A stretch of 64,000 bases of DNA from M269 sp964640795 (GCA_964640795.1 CAZXIN010000018.1:1-64000); one strand, 5' to 3'; shown: positions 48,025-58,071, counted from the first letter of the stretch. The notes: generated by a model not told the origin, from the letters alone. Numbers and translations are program-made.

Positions 48025-48940
48025 CGTATTGATAACCTATCGTTGATTCAAAAAAAACGCGATCGGCTTTTTCTATTGGCCAAGGAAAGCGAGGGGTCAA
48101 ACCTAACTCATCATGAATGGAATTTTGTGCAAAGGCACCGAGCTTTGGGCTATCGATACCTATTTTGGCAGACCAAAACTTTGATTGATCCTGCCTGGCA
48201 TATTCAATATATAAATTAGCATTGTAAAGGTTCTCCCAAGGTTTAGTTGTGTACCAGACCCGCCTTCTACCATCAGACGAATTCTTTTCGTTATCCGGAA
48301 GGCGATTAAAATCTGGTTGTGGCGTAAATAAGTCTAAACTGAGGCCATACTGGGTTAAACTATCATTCCTGATTTGAGTGTACTTAGCAGTAGCTGAAGC
48401 TGTTTGTGCAAAATCACTTGCTTCGCCATTAAACAGGCCGTCACGAAGATCGTTAGCAAAAGAAATATGCAGAGAGCTCTGTTTATTCGCCAATCGAATA
48501 ATAGCTCGTCCTCGCCGTTGGCTAAACTTGCTCAAAGAACCAGAGAAATATTCTTTGTTCACGCCAAAGCCAATACCAACAAATCCCTTATCTGAAGTAT
48601 TATTAAAAAAAATAGGCACAGCCAATTCTGTTAGTGCAGACCCCAGTTGATTACTATTGTCTCCTAGACCAACAACACCAAACGCATCATATCCCGATGA
48701 CCAGTGTAATGTTTTCGCATTGAACCTTCTGACACCCCGTTGAATCCACAAACCAGCGCCAGATTCCAGTGCCAAGTTTTGTTCCTGTGAACTTCCGAAC
48801 ACAACAACGCCTGCTCTAATATATTGATTGTGGGTGCCAAATACAGCTTGAATATTTATCCCTAAATTAAACTCTGTTTTTGATATTGCGGGTCTTGAGA
48901 CTAAGTAACAAAATAAAAATATCCATTTACGGTGAGCCAT
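48017..48940 (-). CDS. Exported barrel-like protein partner of the LRR lipoprotein
   Basis: 307-aa protein that I do not recognise. The N-terminal segment to about residue 20 is a short signal peptide. The mature part is Gly- and aromatic-rich, alternating beta-strands and turns (for example LNIQAVFGTH-like and GIGFGVNKEYFSG), as in outer-membrane barrels, but it ends in GYQYDE rather than in Phe. First gene of a two-gene unit with the LRR lipoprotein, overlapping by 8 nt. A membrane anchor for, or target of, the LRR protein is possible. Confidence 0.6.
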   Translation of the reverse strand: MAHRKWIFLFCYLVSRPAISKTEFNLGINIQAVFGTHNQYIRAGVVVFGSSQEQNLALESGAGLWIQRGVRRFNAKTLHWSSGYDAFGVVGLGDNSNQLGSALTELAVPIFFNNTSDKGFVGIGFGVNKEYFSGSLSKFSQRRGRAIIRLANKQSSLHISFANDLRDGLFNGEASDFAQTASATAKYTQIRNDSLTQYGLSLDLFTPQPDFNRLPDNEKNSSDGRRRVWYTTKPWENLYNANLYIEYARQDQSKFWSAKIGIDSPKLGAFAQNSIHDELGLTPRFPWPIEKADRVFFESTIGYQYDE

Positions 48941-49050
48941 GAAATTATCGGGTATCAGGTTTAAAACTGTAGCTGCAAGCTTAACTTGCTATTTAACTCA
49001 AATAAAACAAATAAATGTAAGTTTTTATACCCAAAATAAGCAAAGTGAAA

Positions 49051-49965
49051 TTACTTAGACTTACCTAGTGCAGCAATCATCGAACCGATGACAACTAACC
49101 CACCGCCTGTGTAGGACAAAAGATTTAAGTTACTTGACTCAAAATAGGCCGGTAGATAATAAGTAGCCACTTCGACACTGATAAATGTAAATAATGGTGC
49201 TAATGTTATGACGGCACTCACCTTTGATGCCTGCCAAACATTCAAGGCTTCAGCAAAAGCACCATACCCAAAGATTGTATTTAAACAACATAAAAGCAGA
49301 GCCACAAATGCTAGGGTACTCATTTCCGTAACAAGGCCTATGCTACTGAAAGGCAATAAAGTCATAGCGCCAATAACATATATAAAAAGTGTAAGTTGTT
49401 TTGGTGTGAACTGTTTTAATAACACCTTCTGCGCCAGAGCATAGGCAGTCCAAGCTAATGCAGCTCCCAACACCAAAAGAATACCCCAAGTATAGTCGCC
49501 AACTTTACCTAGTAAAACACCAATTTTGTCATTAAAAAACAACAATAAACCCGCAAAAAGAACCCCTACCCCGACTTTTTCAACGAAACTTAAGTACTCT
49601 TTAAATAAAACAATGCCGCAGAGCATCAATAGAAATGGGGCTAGTTGAATCAGTACTTGCGCTGTTTCAGGGTTGATCCGCTCTAAACCGGCAACATAAG
49701 CAACGTAGTTAATCGATAGCCCAATACCCGCTATGAGCAGGAGTCCATAATGAGTACGACTTAACTGTTTTAACGAAGGCAAAGCCCCTCGCTTTCGTAA
49801 TAAAAAGAAGACAACAAGCGCCGATATAGCAAAGCGATACCAAGTAATCGTTATAGCATCCATTGCAACTAGGCTTAGCTTTAACGTAATAGGTAAAACA
49901 CCCCATAGAAAAGCCGTGAGGAGTGATAAAGAAAATCCATACCAATGGTTATTATTCGATGTCAT
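49051..49965 (-). CDS. EamA (DMT) family transporter
   Basis: 304-aa membrane protein with ten predicted helices in two EamA repeats. The first opens GFSLSLLTAFLWGVLPITLK, the second TWGILLVLGAALAWTAYALA. This family exports amino acids or metabolites; the substrate is not clear. CAGGT lies 8 nt before the ATG. Monocistronic. Confidence 0.9.
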   Translation of the reverse strand: MTSNNNHWYGFSLSLLTAFLWGVLPITLKLSLVAMDAITITWYRFAISALVVFFLLRKRGALPSLKQLSRTHYGLLLIAGIGLSINYVAYVAGLERINPETAQVLIQLAPFLLMLCGIVLFKEYLSFVEKVGVGVLFAGLLLFFNDKIGVLLGKVGDYTWGILLVLGAALAWTAYALAQKVLLKQFTPKQLTLFIYVIGAMTLLPFSSIGLVTEMSTLAFVALLLCCLNTIFGYGAFAEALNVWQASKVSAVITLAPLFTFISVEVATYYLPAYFESSNLNLLSYTGGGLVVIGSMIAALGKSK

Positions 49966-50047
49966 ATCTGCATACCTGATATGAATGATGAAAATTACAT
50001 TTGTTTAAAACACAGTTGTGCTCATAGAAGGAACATAGATGCTAACT

Positions 50048-50878
50048 TTACTGATGGATCATCTCTTTAACACGATCTCTATAACTTCGACTAACTCTCA
50101 ACTCTTCGCCATTGCTAAGAGACACATGGTACTCACCGCTAATGTGGCTGATCAATTTAATAACGTATTTAATATTCACAATAGCAGAACGATGCACACG
50201 TACAAACTGTTTGGGGTCTAATTGTTCTTCAAGCTCTTTCATTGTTTTACGCATAATATGTGTTCCATCATTGGTGTGGACACACATATAATCGCCAGCA
50301 GCATCAATCCATTGGATATCGACAATAGGGACTCTTGTCACTTCTGAGCCATCTTTAATAGCTAGAATATCAGCATAATGCTTTTGATTAGTCGTAATGG
50401 CTTCATTTTCTGACAACTTACGCAATACTTCTTCGCAATCGTCACCTGTAAACTCAGCGATCAGTTCAACAAGTTTAGACTTATGCTCAGACTCAACATG
50501 TAGCTCAGAATACTGCCTCACTTTATCAAGTGCTTCTTCCAGACGTTGTCCATCAACTGGTTTCAACACGTAGTCAAGTGCATGTATTTCAAACGCTTTA
50601 ATAGCAAATGAATCATAGGCAGTCACAAATACAACGAGAGGCAAAGGGATATCAAGTTCTTTACAGCGATTGATAACTTGGAAACCATTGAGACCAGGCA
50701 TTTGAATATCAAGGAAGACTAGATCTGGTTTTTTGTCTCTAATCAACTCTACCGCTTGAAGGCCATTATGACCTTCACCAATAAGCTCAATATCATCAAA
50801 TCCTGCCAGCCTAAGTCCTAATCCTTTTCTTGCGAGTGGTTCGTCATCAACAATAATAGCGCTTATTTTTTTAGTCAT
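50048..50878 (-). CDS. LytTR-type response regulator
   Basis: 276-aa regulator: a receiver with VDDEPLARKGL and phospho-acceptor Asp in VFLDIQMPGLNG, and a C-terminal LytTR DNA-binding domain with IQWIDAAGDYMCVHT and FVRVHRSAIVN. It overlaps the kinase gene by 8 nt. Targets are unknown. Confidence 0.93.
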   Translation of the reverse strand: MTKKISAIIVDDEPLARKGLGLRLAGFDDIELIGEGHNGLQAVELIRDKKPDLVFLDIQMPGLNGFQVINRCKELDIPLPLVVFVTAYDSFAIKAFEIHALDYVLKPVDGQRLEEALDKVRQYSELHVESEHKSKLVELIAEFTGDDCEEVLRKLSENEAITTNQKHYADILAIKDGSEVTRVPIVDIQWIDAAGDYMCVHTNDGTHIMRKTMKELEEQLDPKQFVRVHRSAIVNIKYVIKLISHISGEYHVSLSNGEELRVSRSYRDRVKEMIHQ

Positions 50879-51947
50879 CTTGTGTCACTTCAAACGGAAT
50901 ACGAATACTAATTTTCAAGCCTTTAGGCTGATTTTTAGCAACAACAAATGAATAATCGTTATGATACAACGCATTAAGCCTTTCTTGAATATTAGGTAAT
51001 CCTACACCATTTTGACGTTTAAGTTGTCCATGTTTTACTTCTGCGCCGGGGCCATTATCTGCAACTTCTAATAAGAGGTCTCTGCCAAAATGCTTAGCGC
51101 TTATTGTAATATAGCCTCCATCCTCTAATTTGGAAATGGCATACTTAATAGAGTTTTCTATCAATGGCTGCAGAATAAGACTAGGAACTAAGGCACTTTG
51201 CACTTCATCATTAACATCCCATTCTACCGTTAGTCTCTCATCAAAGCGTACTTTCTCTATCTGTAGGTACAAGTCTATCGCTTGAATTTCTTGTCTAAGA
51301 GCCACCTTTTTAATCGGATCATTGTCCAAAGAGTAACGTAAGAAGTCACTTAAACGGCTGACCATTGCATCAGCTGTTTTATTGTCTTTCATAAGTATAA
51401 GCGTTGATATGGCATTCAATGTATTGAACAGAAAATGAGGATTTAACTGGTAACGCAACATTTTTAAATGCGCTTGATGAGCCATAGTTGTAGCTCGTAA
51501 TGCGTTTTGTTTTTCTTTCTGCAATACGCTTGAATAGCGTACGCCAAAATACAGCCCACTCCAGCAAACAATCATAACGAATGAATCTACTGTCCCTCTG
51601 AAATACATAAGCCATTCGTCAGGACGAAAACCGTGCTTATAGATTTCCCAATGATTAAAGTTTCGGATAACAGCCCAAATCAGTGAAACCAGATAAGAAG
51701 ACAGCCCAACCCATATCAATGTTTGTATTGGCTGAAAGTGCCAAACCCTTCGATATACATAGCGTAATGGTATGGTTAAAATCCAGCCGGCATAGGAGTT
51801 GAGAAGGATAACAAAAATCCAAATCCCTCGTCTTTCATCCAAAAATGAGCCCAAATAATATACTAAGCCAAAACCAAGCCATCCTCCGGTATGCAACATC
51901 CAGAACAAGCGCTCTTTTTCAACAATCAATTTTTGCCAGTTAATCAA
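50871..51947 (-). CDS. LytS/YehU-type sensor histidine kinase
   Basis: 358-aa kinase with four N-terminal helices and no large periplasmic domain. The His_kinase box YQLNPHFLFNTLNAISTL holds the phospho-His, and NSIKYAI with DNGPGAEV and GVGLPNIQERL form the ATP site. The TTG start follows GAGGA at 8 nt. It is the cognate partner of the downstream LytTR regulator. Confidence 0.92.
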   Translation of the reverse strand: MINWQKLIVEKERLFWMLHTGGWLGFGLVYYLGSFLDERRGIWIFVILLNSYAGWILTIPLRYVYRRVWHFQPIQTLIWVGLSSYLVSLIWAVIRNFNHWEIYKHGFRPDEWLMYFRGTVDSFVMIVCWSGLYFGVRYSSVLQKEKQNALRATTMAHQAHLKMLRYQLNPHFLFNTLNAISTLILMKDNKTADAMVSRLSDFLRYSLDNDPIKKVALRQEIQAIDLYLQIEKVRFDERLTVEWDVNDEVQSALVPSLILQPLIENSIKYAISKLEDGGYITISAKHFGRDLLLEVADNGPGAEVKHGQLKRQNGVGLPNIQERLNALYHNDYSFVVAKNQPKGLKISIRIPFEVTQDD

Positions 51948-52110
51948 GCTAGCAATCCTCTAAAATTATACTCATTGAATATTGTACGTTATCAAGGGAA
52001 TAGCACATGGTAGATGGACGTTACATTTAAGCTATCTACCGCAATTGCTAAGTATTGGGTTCTATTTAACTTTGTCGGCTCCAAGCCGAGCTAAAAGTTA
52101 ATATGATTTC

Positions 52111-52575
52111 TCAATAAGGTATTTTCAACCTTTTGAGCCAGTGCCCCCACCACCATGCAGGACCGACTAGCAGAAACTGAACATCTTTTAAAAACGACGG
52201 TTTCTTACCTTCAATATGATGACCAACAAATTGTAAAATCCACATCACCACAAAAACGACCAACGAAAAAAGCCATACACTCACTAAACCTGAAGCATGA
52301 ATGACATCAATACCTAAAAACACGCCAATGGTCAGTAGCGTCATAGCTGCACCAATAGGTCCAGATAGTTTGAAGTAATACCATAAAACAGGAATCGCAG
52401 ATATATGTGCCCAAGTTACGTTAAAATTAGCGATAAACTCGGGAACGGGAATAGACCAAACAAGGCCAAAAATGACAAAATAAATCGAAGGCACGGCTAT
52501 CGCATGTATCATTATATTGCTAGTGTTTTGGTGGCTCTCACCGTATTGTTCAAGTAATTCGTCTACTCGTCTCAT
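52111..52575 (-). CDS. DUF962/Mpo1-like membrane protein
   Basis: 154-aa membrane protein with four helices, opening MRRVDELLEQYGESHQNTSN and the family's His near IMIHAIAVP and VGHHIEGKKP. The yeast homologue Mpo1 is an Fe(II)-dependent alpha-oxygenase of 2-hydroxy fatty acids, and the histidines that could bind iron are present here. The ATG at 52575 follows GAGAG. It is 18 nt after the PilZ gene and on the same strand. Confidence 0.85.
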   Translation of the reverse strand: MRRVDELLEQYGESHQNTSNIMIHAIAVPSIYFVIFGLVWSIPVPEFIANFNVTWAHISAIPVLWYYFKLSGPIGAAMTLLTIGVFLGIDVIHASGLVSVWLFSLVVFVVMWILQFVGHHIEGKKPSFLKDVQFLLVGPAWWWGHWLKRLKIPY

Positions 52576-52592
52576 CAAACTCTCAGTTTTTA

Positions 52593-53279
52593 TTATTCGT
52601 ATGCTAGTTGAAGTTCTTGCAGTAAGTTTTCCATAACCTCTGCTGATTTAACAAATTTAATTCCAAAGTAAACCAAACCATCTTCGTTGCGTTGGTTTTT
52701 TAACTCGCCTTGAATATCTACTTCAGATTGATCCGGTGCTTTAACACGAATGACGAGCATATCACTCGTACTCAGTTTTTTCTTCAAGCGTTCTTTTTTC
52801 ATACCAATTCTGCAACCGCTGGATGACAAATCCATAATCAGCGCATCACCAATAACACTCTGATCTTTTAAACTGATTAGCTTCGTGGCAATGCGTATTT
52901 GCTGCCTCTGCTCAGAGCGCAGATCCATATTTTGTATCGCAAGTGGAAAAGATAAAAAGACGAGGTTCGCTGGTTTAGACAACATAAAAGTCACTTTACT
53001 TTTGAAAGCGATAACCTCTCCAGTATCTTCTTCTAGTATGTACCGAATAACCACTGAGTTATCAACATAGATACCTTCACCTACGTTACCCCACTTACTC
53101 TCGTCAGGAAACTTAATAATGACACTTCGAAGAATATCCATACCAACAAATTCAGTCTTGACTCTACGTGTGCTACTAGGGGTTTTAAACTGCACATCTA
53201 TAGACATTCCGGGCCGCATAGATTGGAGCTTTTTTAAATCGGCTTTTGTTAACCCTACTTTTTCCTTTAGGATTGCCAT
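52593..53279 (-). CDS. PilZ-domain c-di-GMP-binding protein, YcgR-like
   Basis: 228-aa protein with a YcgR-like N-terminal domain (residues 15-110) and a PilZ domain (115-220). The c-di-GMP motif is R-x3-R in LRSEQRQQIR followed by DLSSSG. YcgR proteins brake flagella; with no flagellar genes here the target is open. It is the first gene of a short unit with the DUF962 gene. Confidence 0.87.
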   Translation of the reverse strand: MAILKEKVGLTKADLKKLQSMRPGMSIDVQFKTPSSTRRVKTEFVGMDILRSVIIKFPDESKWGNVGEGIYVDNSVVIRYILEEDTGEVIAFKSKVTFMLSKPANLVFLSFPLAIQNMDLRSEQRQQIRIATKLISLKDQSVIGDALIMDLSSSGCRIGMKKERLKKKLSTSDMLVIRVKAPDQSEVDIQGELKNQRNEDGLVYFGIKFVKSAEVMENLLQELQLAYE

Positions 53280-53458
53280 CTTTTACTTTTCTCCCAAAGG
53301 TATGTAATTAGACCGCATGGGTTAAATCTACCTTTGTATTTATGTAAACTCAATTAAATCAGTCATCTTTGTGTTAATACTACAAGTAAATAGACTATCT
53401 CCCAATCATTAATATCAAAATGGGCTGGGTAATTTTATTAAACAATATCAAGGCTCTT

Positions 53459-55258
53459 ATGAACGAAAAAGCATTACCCATTCATTACGAAGTAAATATC
53501 CAATCACTTTCAGGCCATCTTTTTGACATAAGGCTCACCATTAATGAGCCTTCTGACACAGGCCACACTTTGTCTATGGCTTCTTGGATTCCTGGTAGTT
53601 ATATGATCAGAGATTTTGCCAAAAACATCGTAACGATAAATGCCAAAGATTCATCTGGAAAATCGCTGACAATTGACAAGCTCGACAAACAGCAATGGCA
53701 ACTAGCTCCATCAACAGGTCCAATTGAAGTCAATTACCAAGTTTATGCTTTTGATCTATCAATTAGAAGTGCCTACATTTGTGACGAGTATGCTTTTTTC
53801 AACGGCACGAGTCTTTTCTTTAGCATTGCTGGATTGGAAGAGTCTGGCTGCACCATCGATTTAATCAAGCCTAAGAGTAAAAATACGCAAAACTGGCGTG
53901 TTGCTACATCATTAAACTGTCAAGAAGAGGTATTGTGGCAATTTGGCCGTTACCGTGCTGAAAATTATCTGGAGCTGATTGACCACCCTGTACTTATAGG
54001 TGAATTCGACGAATTTAATTTTGAGACTGCAGAAACACAATTTTCGCTTGTATTAGCGGGTGGCCATATTGCTGATACCGCAAGAATCACTCGTGATTTA
54101 GAGAAAATATGTCAACACCATGTTGATTTTTTTCATCTCCCCTCACCTGTCTCACGCTACTTGTTTATTACATTGTTGTGCGACTCTGGGTTTGGCGGAT
54201 TAGAACATATGAGTTCGACAGCGTTACTTTATCCGCGTTTTGATTTACCCAGATCAGATCAATCAAATGATATGCCTGACGGCTATAGAACGTTCTTGAG
54301 CCTCTGCAGTCACGAATTCTTTCATACTTGGTTAGTCAAACGTATGAAACCAGCGGAACTCTTGCTACCAGATTTAAGTCAGGAGAATTACACTGAGCAG
54401 TTATGGATATACGAAGGTTTTACATCTTACTATGATGATTTAACGCTATTACGCTGCGGATTAATAACTACCGAAAGCTATCTTGAGTTGCTAGGCCAAC
54501 AAATCACTCGCCTTGAGATTAATTCTGGACGTTGCAAGCAAAGTATCACTGAATCAAGCTTTGATGCGTGGACACGATTTTATAAACAAGATGAAGGCGC
54601 TGTTAACAATATTGTCAGCTATTACAACAAAGGTGCCGTGCTGGCATTTTGTCTCGATAGCCTTATCCAAACAAAATCAGACGGTAAATATTCGTTAAAT
54701 GATGTCTTACGTATTATGTGGTCTAACTATCAAGCCGGTGTATTGACTGATAGCCATACAGTACAAGTTATTGTCAAAGAGTCGCTATCCATCGACTTAC
54801 AAGACTTCTTTGACTCGGCACTCTATAGTGTTAACGAATTACCTATTGCCGACTGTAGCCAGCAGTTTGGCCTTAGCCTTAATAAACGGACAGCACAGAA
54901 CGACGCAGATAAAGGAGGTAAGCCGAACGAAAAAACGGCAAAAAACCAGTTTGGAGCAAGTTATAAAAAGTCAGAGCTAGGCGTGTATATATTAAGAGTA
55001 AGAGAGAATACGCCCGCTTATGACGCAGGCTTGCAGGTAGGCGACCGATTAATTGCTATTGATGAATGGCAGGTTACTCATGAAAACCTTCAAATGTTTA
55101 TTGATCAAAGAGCTTCTGGTGAACAGTTAACTTTGTCACTATTAAGGGACGGTAAGTTCAAACAAATGCCTTTTAACGTCATCGAAGCTCTTAAAGAAAT
55201 AACCTACCTTACCGTTGATGATGAGCCTCAAGTACAACAATGGATTAACAGGAGCTAA
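53459..55258 (+). CDS. M61 family glycyl aminopeptidase with PDZ domain
   Basis: 599-aa zinc peptidase. The start at 53459 follows AAGG at 6 nt; the frame opens at 53420 without such a signal. The zinc motif SHEFFHTW holds His285, Glu286 and His289, with YEGFTSYYDDL the downstream ligand. The N-terminal beta domain (SMASWIPGSYMIRDFAK) and C-terminal PDZ (SELGVYILRVREN, then DAGLQVGDRLIAID) complete the family set. No signal peptide, so it is cytoplasmic. Its stop overlaps that of the M23 gene. Confidence 0.92.
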   Translation: MNEKALPIHYEVNIQSLSGHLFDIRLTINEPSDTGHTLSMASWIPGSYMIRDFAKNIVTINAKDSSGKSLTIDKLDKQQWQLAPSTGPIEVNYQVYAFDLSIRSAYICDEYAFFNGTSLFFSIAGLEESGCTIDLIKPKSKNTQNWRVATSLNCQEEVLWQFGRYRAENYLELIDHPVLIGEFDEFNFETAETQFSLVLAGGHIADTARITRDLEKICQHHVDFFHLPSPVSRYLFITLLCDSGFGGLEHMSSTALLYPRFDLPRSDQSNDMPDGYRTFLSLCSHEFFHTWLVKRMKPAELLLPDLSQENYTEQLWIYEGFTSYYDDLTLLRCGLITTESYLELLGQQITRLEINSGRCKQSITESSFDAWTRFYKQDEGAVNNIVSYYNKGAVLAFCLDSLIQTKSDGKYSLNDVLRIMWSNYQAGVLTDSHTVQVIVKESLSIDLQDFFDSALYSVNELPIADCSQQFGLSLNKRTAQNDADKGGKPNEKTAKNQFGASYKKSELGVYILRVRENTPAYDAGLQVGDRLIAIDEWQVTHENLQMFIDQRASGEQLTLSLLRDGKFKQMPFNVIEALKEITYLTVDDEPQVQQWINRS

Positions 55259-56064
55259 TCTCTTGGTGGTACGAGTAAGCGAGGGTCAAGACGAACTTTA
55301 AACCAGTTCATTCGCCAATCTAAATGAGCACCGGTCACACGGCCGGTAGCACCTATCTCAGCCACTAAGTCACCTTGCTTGACACGCATTCCCTCTTTAA
55401 CCAAACCTTTACTTAAGTGCAAGAAAGTCGAAGAAACACCAAAGCCATGATCAATAATCATCGTGCCTCCGGAATAATACATATCAGGTACAAACAAAGT
55501 GACAATGCCATCAGCAGGTGCATAAACCGGCGTACCGGTAGGCGCAGCCACATCAACACCATAATGAGGGTTCTTTGGCTCCCCGTTTAACACCCTTTGG
55601 CTGCCATAAACACCACTAATTGGTCCTTCGGCTGGCCAAATAAAGTCTTGCGCAAAATCTAAACGATTATCGTCAGTTTTCCTCGCCTGACCAACTTGCT
55701 GATTGTCTTTTTTAATACGAGCGGTTACCTCTGGAGGTGGCGCAACATATTTTTGAGGCAATCCATCTATACGTTGTATCTTGTAATCTCGTTTTGAAAT
55801 CGTCAGCTTATGTTCAGTCCGTTTGCCTGAGGCATCAACTTCAACTAACACGTGTTGTAGTTCAGCATCTCTCGCAAAACCAAAGACAAAATGGCCATCA
55901 ACACCTACTTTAATGCCTTTTCCGTCCAGCAATACCGAATTACCTGAGGAAGTTTTACCGCGAATCAAGCTCCCCTGAGTCATTTCACCTCGCAATTCCA
56001 CAGACCATGCATTATGGCTCAGTGTAAGCAAAACAAGTAAAATGAAGAAAATATGACTACGCAT
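55255..56064 (-). CDS. M23 family metallopeptidase (LytM-type)
   Basis: 269-aa exported peptidase. The ATG at 56064 follows AAGGAG and yields a signal peptide (IFFILLVLLTLSHNAWS). The domain shows NPHYGVDVAAPTGTPVYA (zinc His and Asp), STFLHLSKG and TGAHLDWRMNW. The usual HxH is HxD here, so one zinc-site residue is Asp. Most members cut peptidoglycan cross-bridges. It overlaps the upstream QueD-like gene by 8 nt. Confidence 0.88.
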   Translation of the reverse strand: MRSHIFFILLVLLTLSHNAWSVELRGEMTQGSLIRGKTSSGNSVLLDGKGIKVGVDGHFVFGFARDAELQHVLVEVDASGKRTEHKLTISKRDYKIQRIDGLPQKYVAPPPEVTARIKKDNQQVGQARKTDDNRLDFAQDFIWPAEGPISGVYGSQRVLNGEPKNPHYGVDVAAPTGTPVYAPADGIVTLFVPDMYYSGGTMIIDHGFGVSSTFLHLSKGLVKEGMRVKQGDLVAEIGATGRVTGAHLDWRMNWFKVRLDPRLLVPPRD

Positions 56065-56932
56065 AAGCAATAGCTCCTTTACCAACCCCTTCATAAGCGA
56101 CTACTTTTATTTCTGCACCTTTACACAGTTTCTTCTGCTCATCTGCCATATACTGTGCAAGGCATTCTACTGTCGTATCTGTTTGCACAATTTCACATTC
56201 ACTTTTAGCAATCGCCATTTCAAACCGTCCTTGTGATGAATCATAAGCAAATAAGTAATGCTCCGATAAGTCTTGTTGGTGTGCCAATGGAGATAATCTT
56301 ATGGCGTCGTCACTAACAATGTCAGATGCAGTTCCTATATAAATATCTTGCCAGCGTTCAGCCCAATACTCTTGCCATTTAATACTTTCCTGCTGACCTT
56401 CATAAACAGTGACTTTCGAGCGATGGCCATGAGCGATTCGCTGACAGTTCCCTTCATGCTTCTTAAGGCCATGCGTGTAGTGGTAGTATGGCGTATTGAT
56501 AACTTCGACCCGCAATTGCAACTCAATACCCAACACATTTTGGGGCATATGTGTTGTAATCAGCTCCTGTAAATATTTACCAACTGATTCCTGTGTAATG
56601 TTCTCAGCATAGATAAACGCGTAAGCCTCTGCAGGGCAATTAAGATGGATAGTACCAGCGCCACTACGCATAAAATCAACTAAAACAGCATCTTCCTCAT
56701 GAATAATATGGGTGATATCTGTTTCAATAGGAACCAGCAACTTATGATCGATATGCAAATCAATTAAACGCTTTAAATCTTTTTTTACATGACCGAAATC
56801 AAGCACCATGCTTTCTTCATTCAAATCGCCATTAAGTATTACATCGACGATCCAACTCTCACCTACCATACCTCGCTCTGAACAGAGATAGGAGAAGTCC
56901 ATTACTGTTAGGTCATTTACAAATAACTGCAT
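56057..56932 (-). CDS. Double-length QueD-like 6-carboxytetrahydropterin synthase homologue
   Basis: 291-aa protein in which the QueD/PTPS fold seems to occur twice. The first half has LDFGHVKKDLKRLIDLHIDHK, where zinc-ligand positions and HK recall the family. The second half holds HEGNCQRIAHGHRSKV, with the catalytic Cys and the HGH zinc pair, and a late TVECLAQYMAD. Normal QueD has about 120 residues. It may act in tetrahydropterin or queuosine precursor chemistry, but a changed substrate is possible. It is coupled to the M23 gene. Confidence 0.78.
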   Translation of the reverse strand: MQLFVNDLTVMDFSYLCSERGMVGESWIVDVILNGDLNEESMVLDFGHVKKDLKRLIDLHIDHKLLVPIETDITHIIHEEDAVLVDFMRSGAGTIHLNCPAEAYAFIYAENITQESVGKYLQELITTHMPQNVLGIELQLRVEVINTPYYHYTHGLKKHEGNCQRIAHGHRSKVTVYEGQQESIKWQEYWAERWQDIYIGTASDIVSDDAIRLSPLAHQQDLSEHYLFAYDSSQGRFEMAIAKSECEIVQTDTTVECLAQYMADEQKKLCKGAEIKVVAYEGVGKGAIAYA

Positions 56933-57039
56933 TCATTTCCGCTTAATTTCTCGAGATAAAACTCATTTTAATAACAATACGACAAGGCGCTTTCGTGTGA
57001 TTATATCGGTAGTACATGGCCTACACTAGGGGTTGTTTT

Positions 57040-58071
57040 CTATTGCTGCCATTTAGACAACTGATCTTTTAAATTTGGGGGCAAGCCATCAATCACTAAA
57101 CGATCGTTTGTAATGTCATATTTAATTCGTTCACCTAACAGTTTTCGGTCAAAGCTTAAGCTAATACCTCCTCCCTGACCGCTAAACTTCTGTAATGTTT
57201 TTAATGCACTAGCATCCGGTTGGATCTGAGGCTCAACCGGTTGCTCTTGTTGTTGTGTAAAGCCTTCAAAGTTAACTTCATTGTTACCTTCAGGTAAAAC
57301 CCCCGACAACTCAGCAATTTCGATATCTTCACCAGCATCGATTTTCTCTTTATAGTACTCAGATACCTTCTCGCGATACTGTTGCTTCTCTTCGCTGTCT
57401 AAAGGTTCGCTTGATAAGAAAGCATCCACATTAGCCACAAGTTGTTTATTCTGCTGCTTAACATCAATAAGCTCATCACAGCCTAAAAAGCTTAAAAAGA
57501 AATCAGAAACCTTACGACCTGCCCTGCCTTTAATAAAACTGACATAGCGATTATTTTCTGGTGATGTTTGGTAATCAGTTAAGTCAATACGAGCCGCTAA
57601 CTGCATACGGCTCAAATCCAAATGATGACTATAACTTACTTCTAGATTATCGCTCACTTGCACGTGTTCTTTGGTATTCAGAACAGCCAAAAGTAAATAG
57701 TCTGTCGCTAAATATTGATAATGACAAAAAGCAACAAAACCTGTTTCTATCGTTCCGAAATCCAATAGTGTTTTCAATAAACGCTGCGAGGCTTTAACAC
57801 TGAAGTTCACAAAAGAATCAGGTGCGCTTTGCCATTCTTTGAGCAATTCTACAAACCCAGTACCTTCACTTTCACCCTCTTCTGATGCTTGATTTGTTAA
57901 TCCACCAATCCCTTTACCCGGTTTTGCATTAAACGATAAATGTAACTGTTGAGAGAGCTCTTCAATTTGTGGCGTCACTTCAATCGGGGATTGCCTTGGT
58001 ATCAATGCTAATGTTTGTTGTTCGGTGAGCGACAATTGATGCACAACAAATTGATGGATAACGATGCCCAT
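57040..58071 (-). CDS. yejK: Nucleoid-associated protein YejK
   Basis: 343-aa NdpA/YejK protein. The opening GIVIHQFVVHQL, the AARIDLTDYQTSPENNRYVSFIKGRAGRKVSDFF block (seen as separate parts) and KISLSFDRKLLG-type end (here GISLSFDRKLLG) match the family. It binds nucleoid DNA. It is divergent from yejL, the usual arrangement. Confidence 0.92.
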   Translation of the reverse strand: MGIVIHQFVVHQLSLTEQQTLALIPRQSPIEVTPQIEELSQQLHLSFNAKPGKGIGGLTNQASEEGESEGTGFVELLKEWQSAPDSFVNFSVKASQRLLKTLLDFGTIETGFVAFCHYQYLATDYLLLAVLNTKEHVQVSDNLEVSYSHHLDLSRMQLAARIDLTDYQTSPENNRYVSFIKGRAGRKVSDFFLSFLGCDELIDVKQQNKQLVANVDAFLSSEPLDSEEKQQYREKVSEYYKEKIDAGEDIEIAELSGVLPEGNNEVNFEGFTQQQEQPVEPQIQPDASALKTLQKFSGQGGGISLSFDRKLLGERIKYDITNDRLVIDGLPPNLKDQLSKWQQ

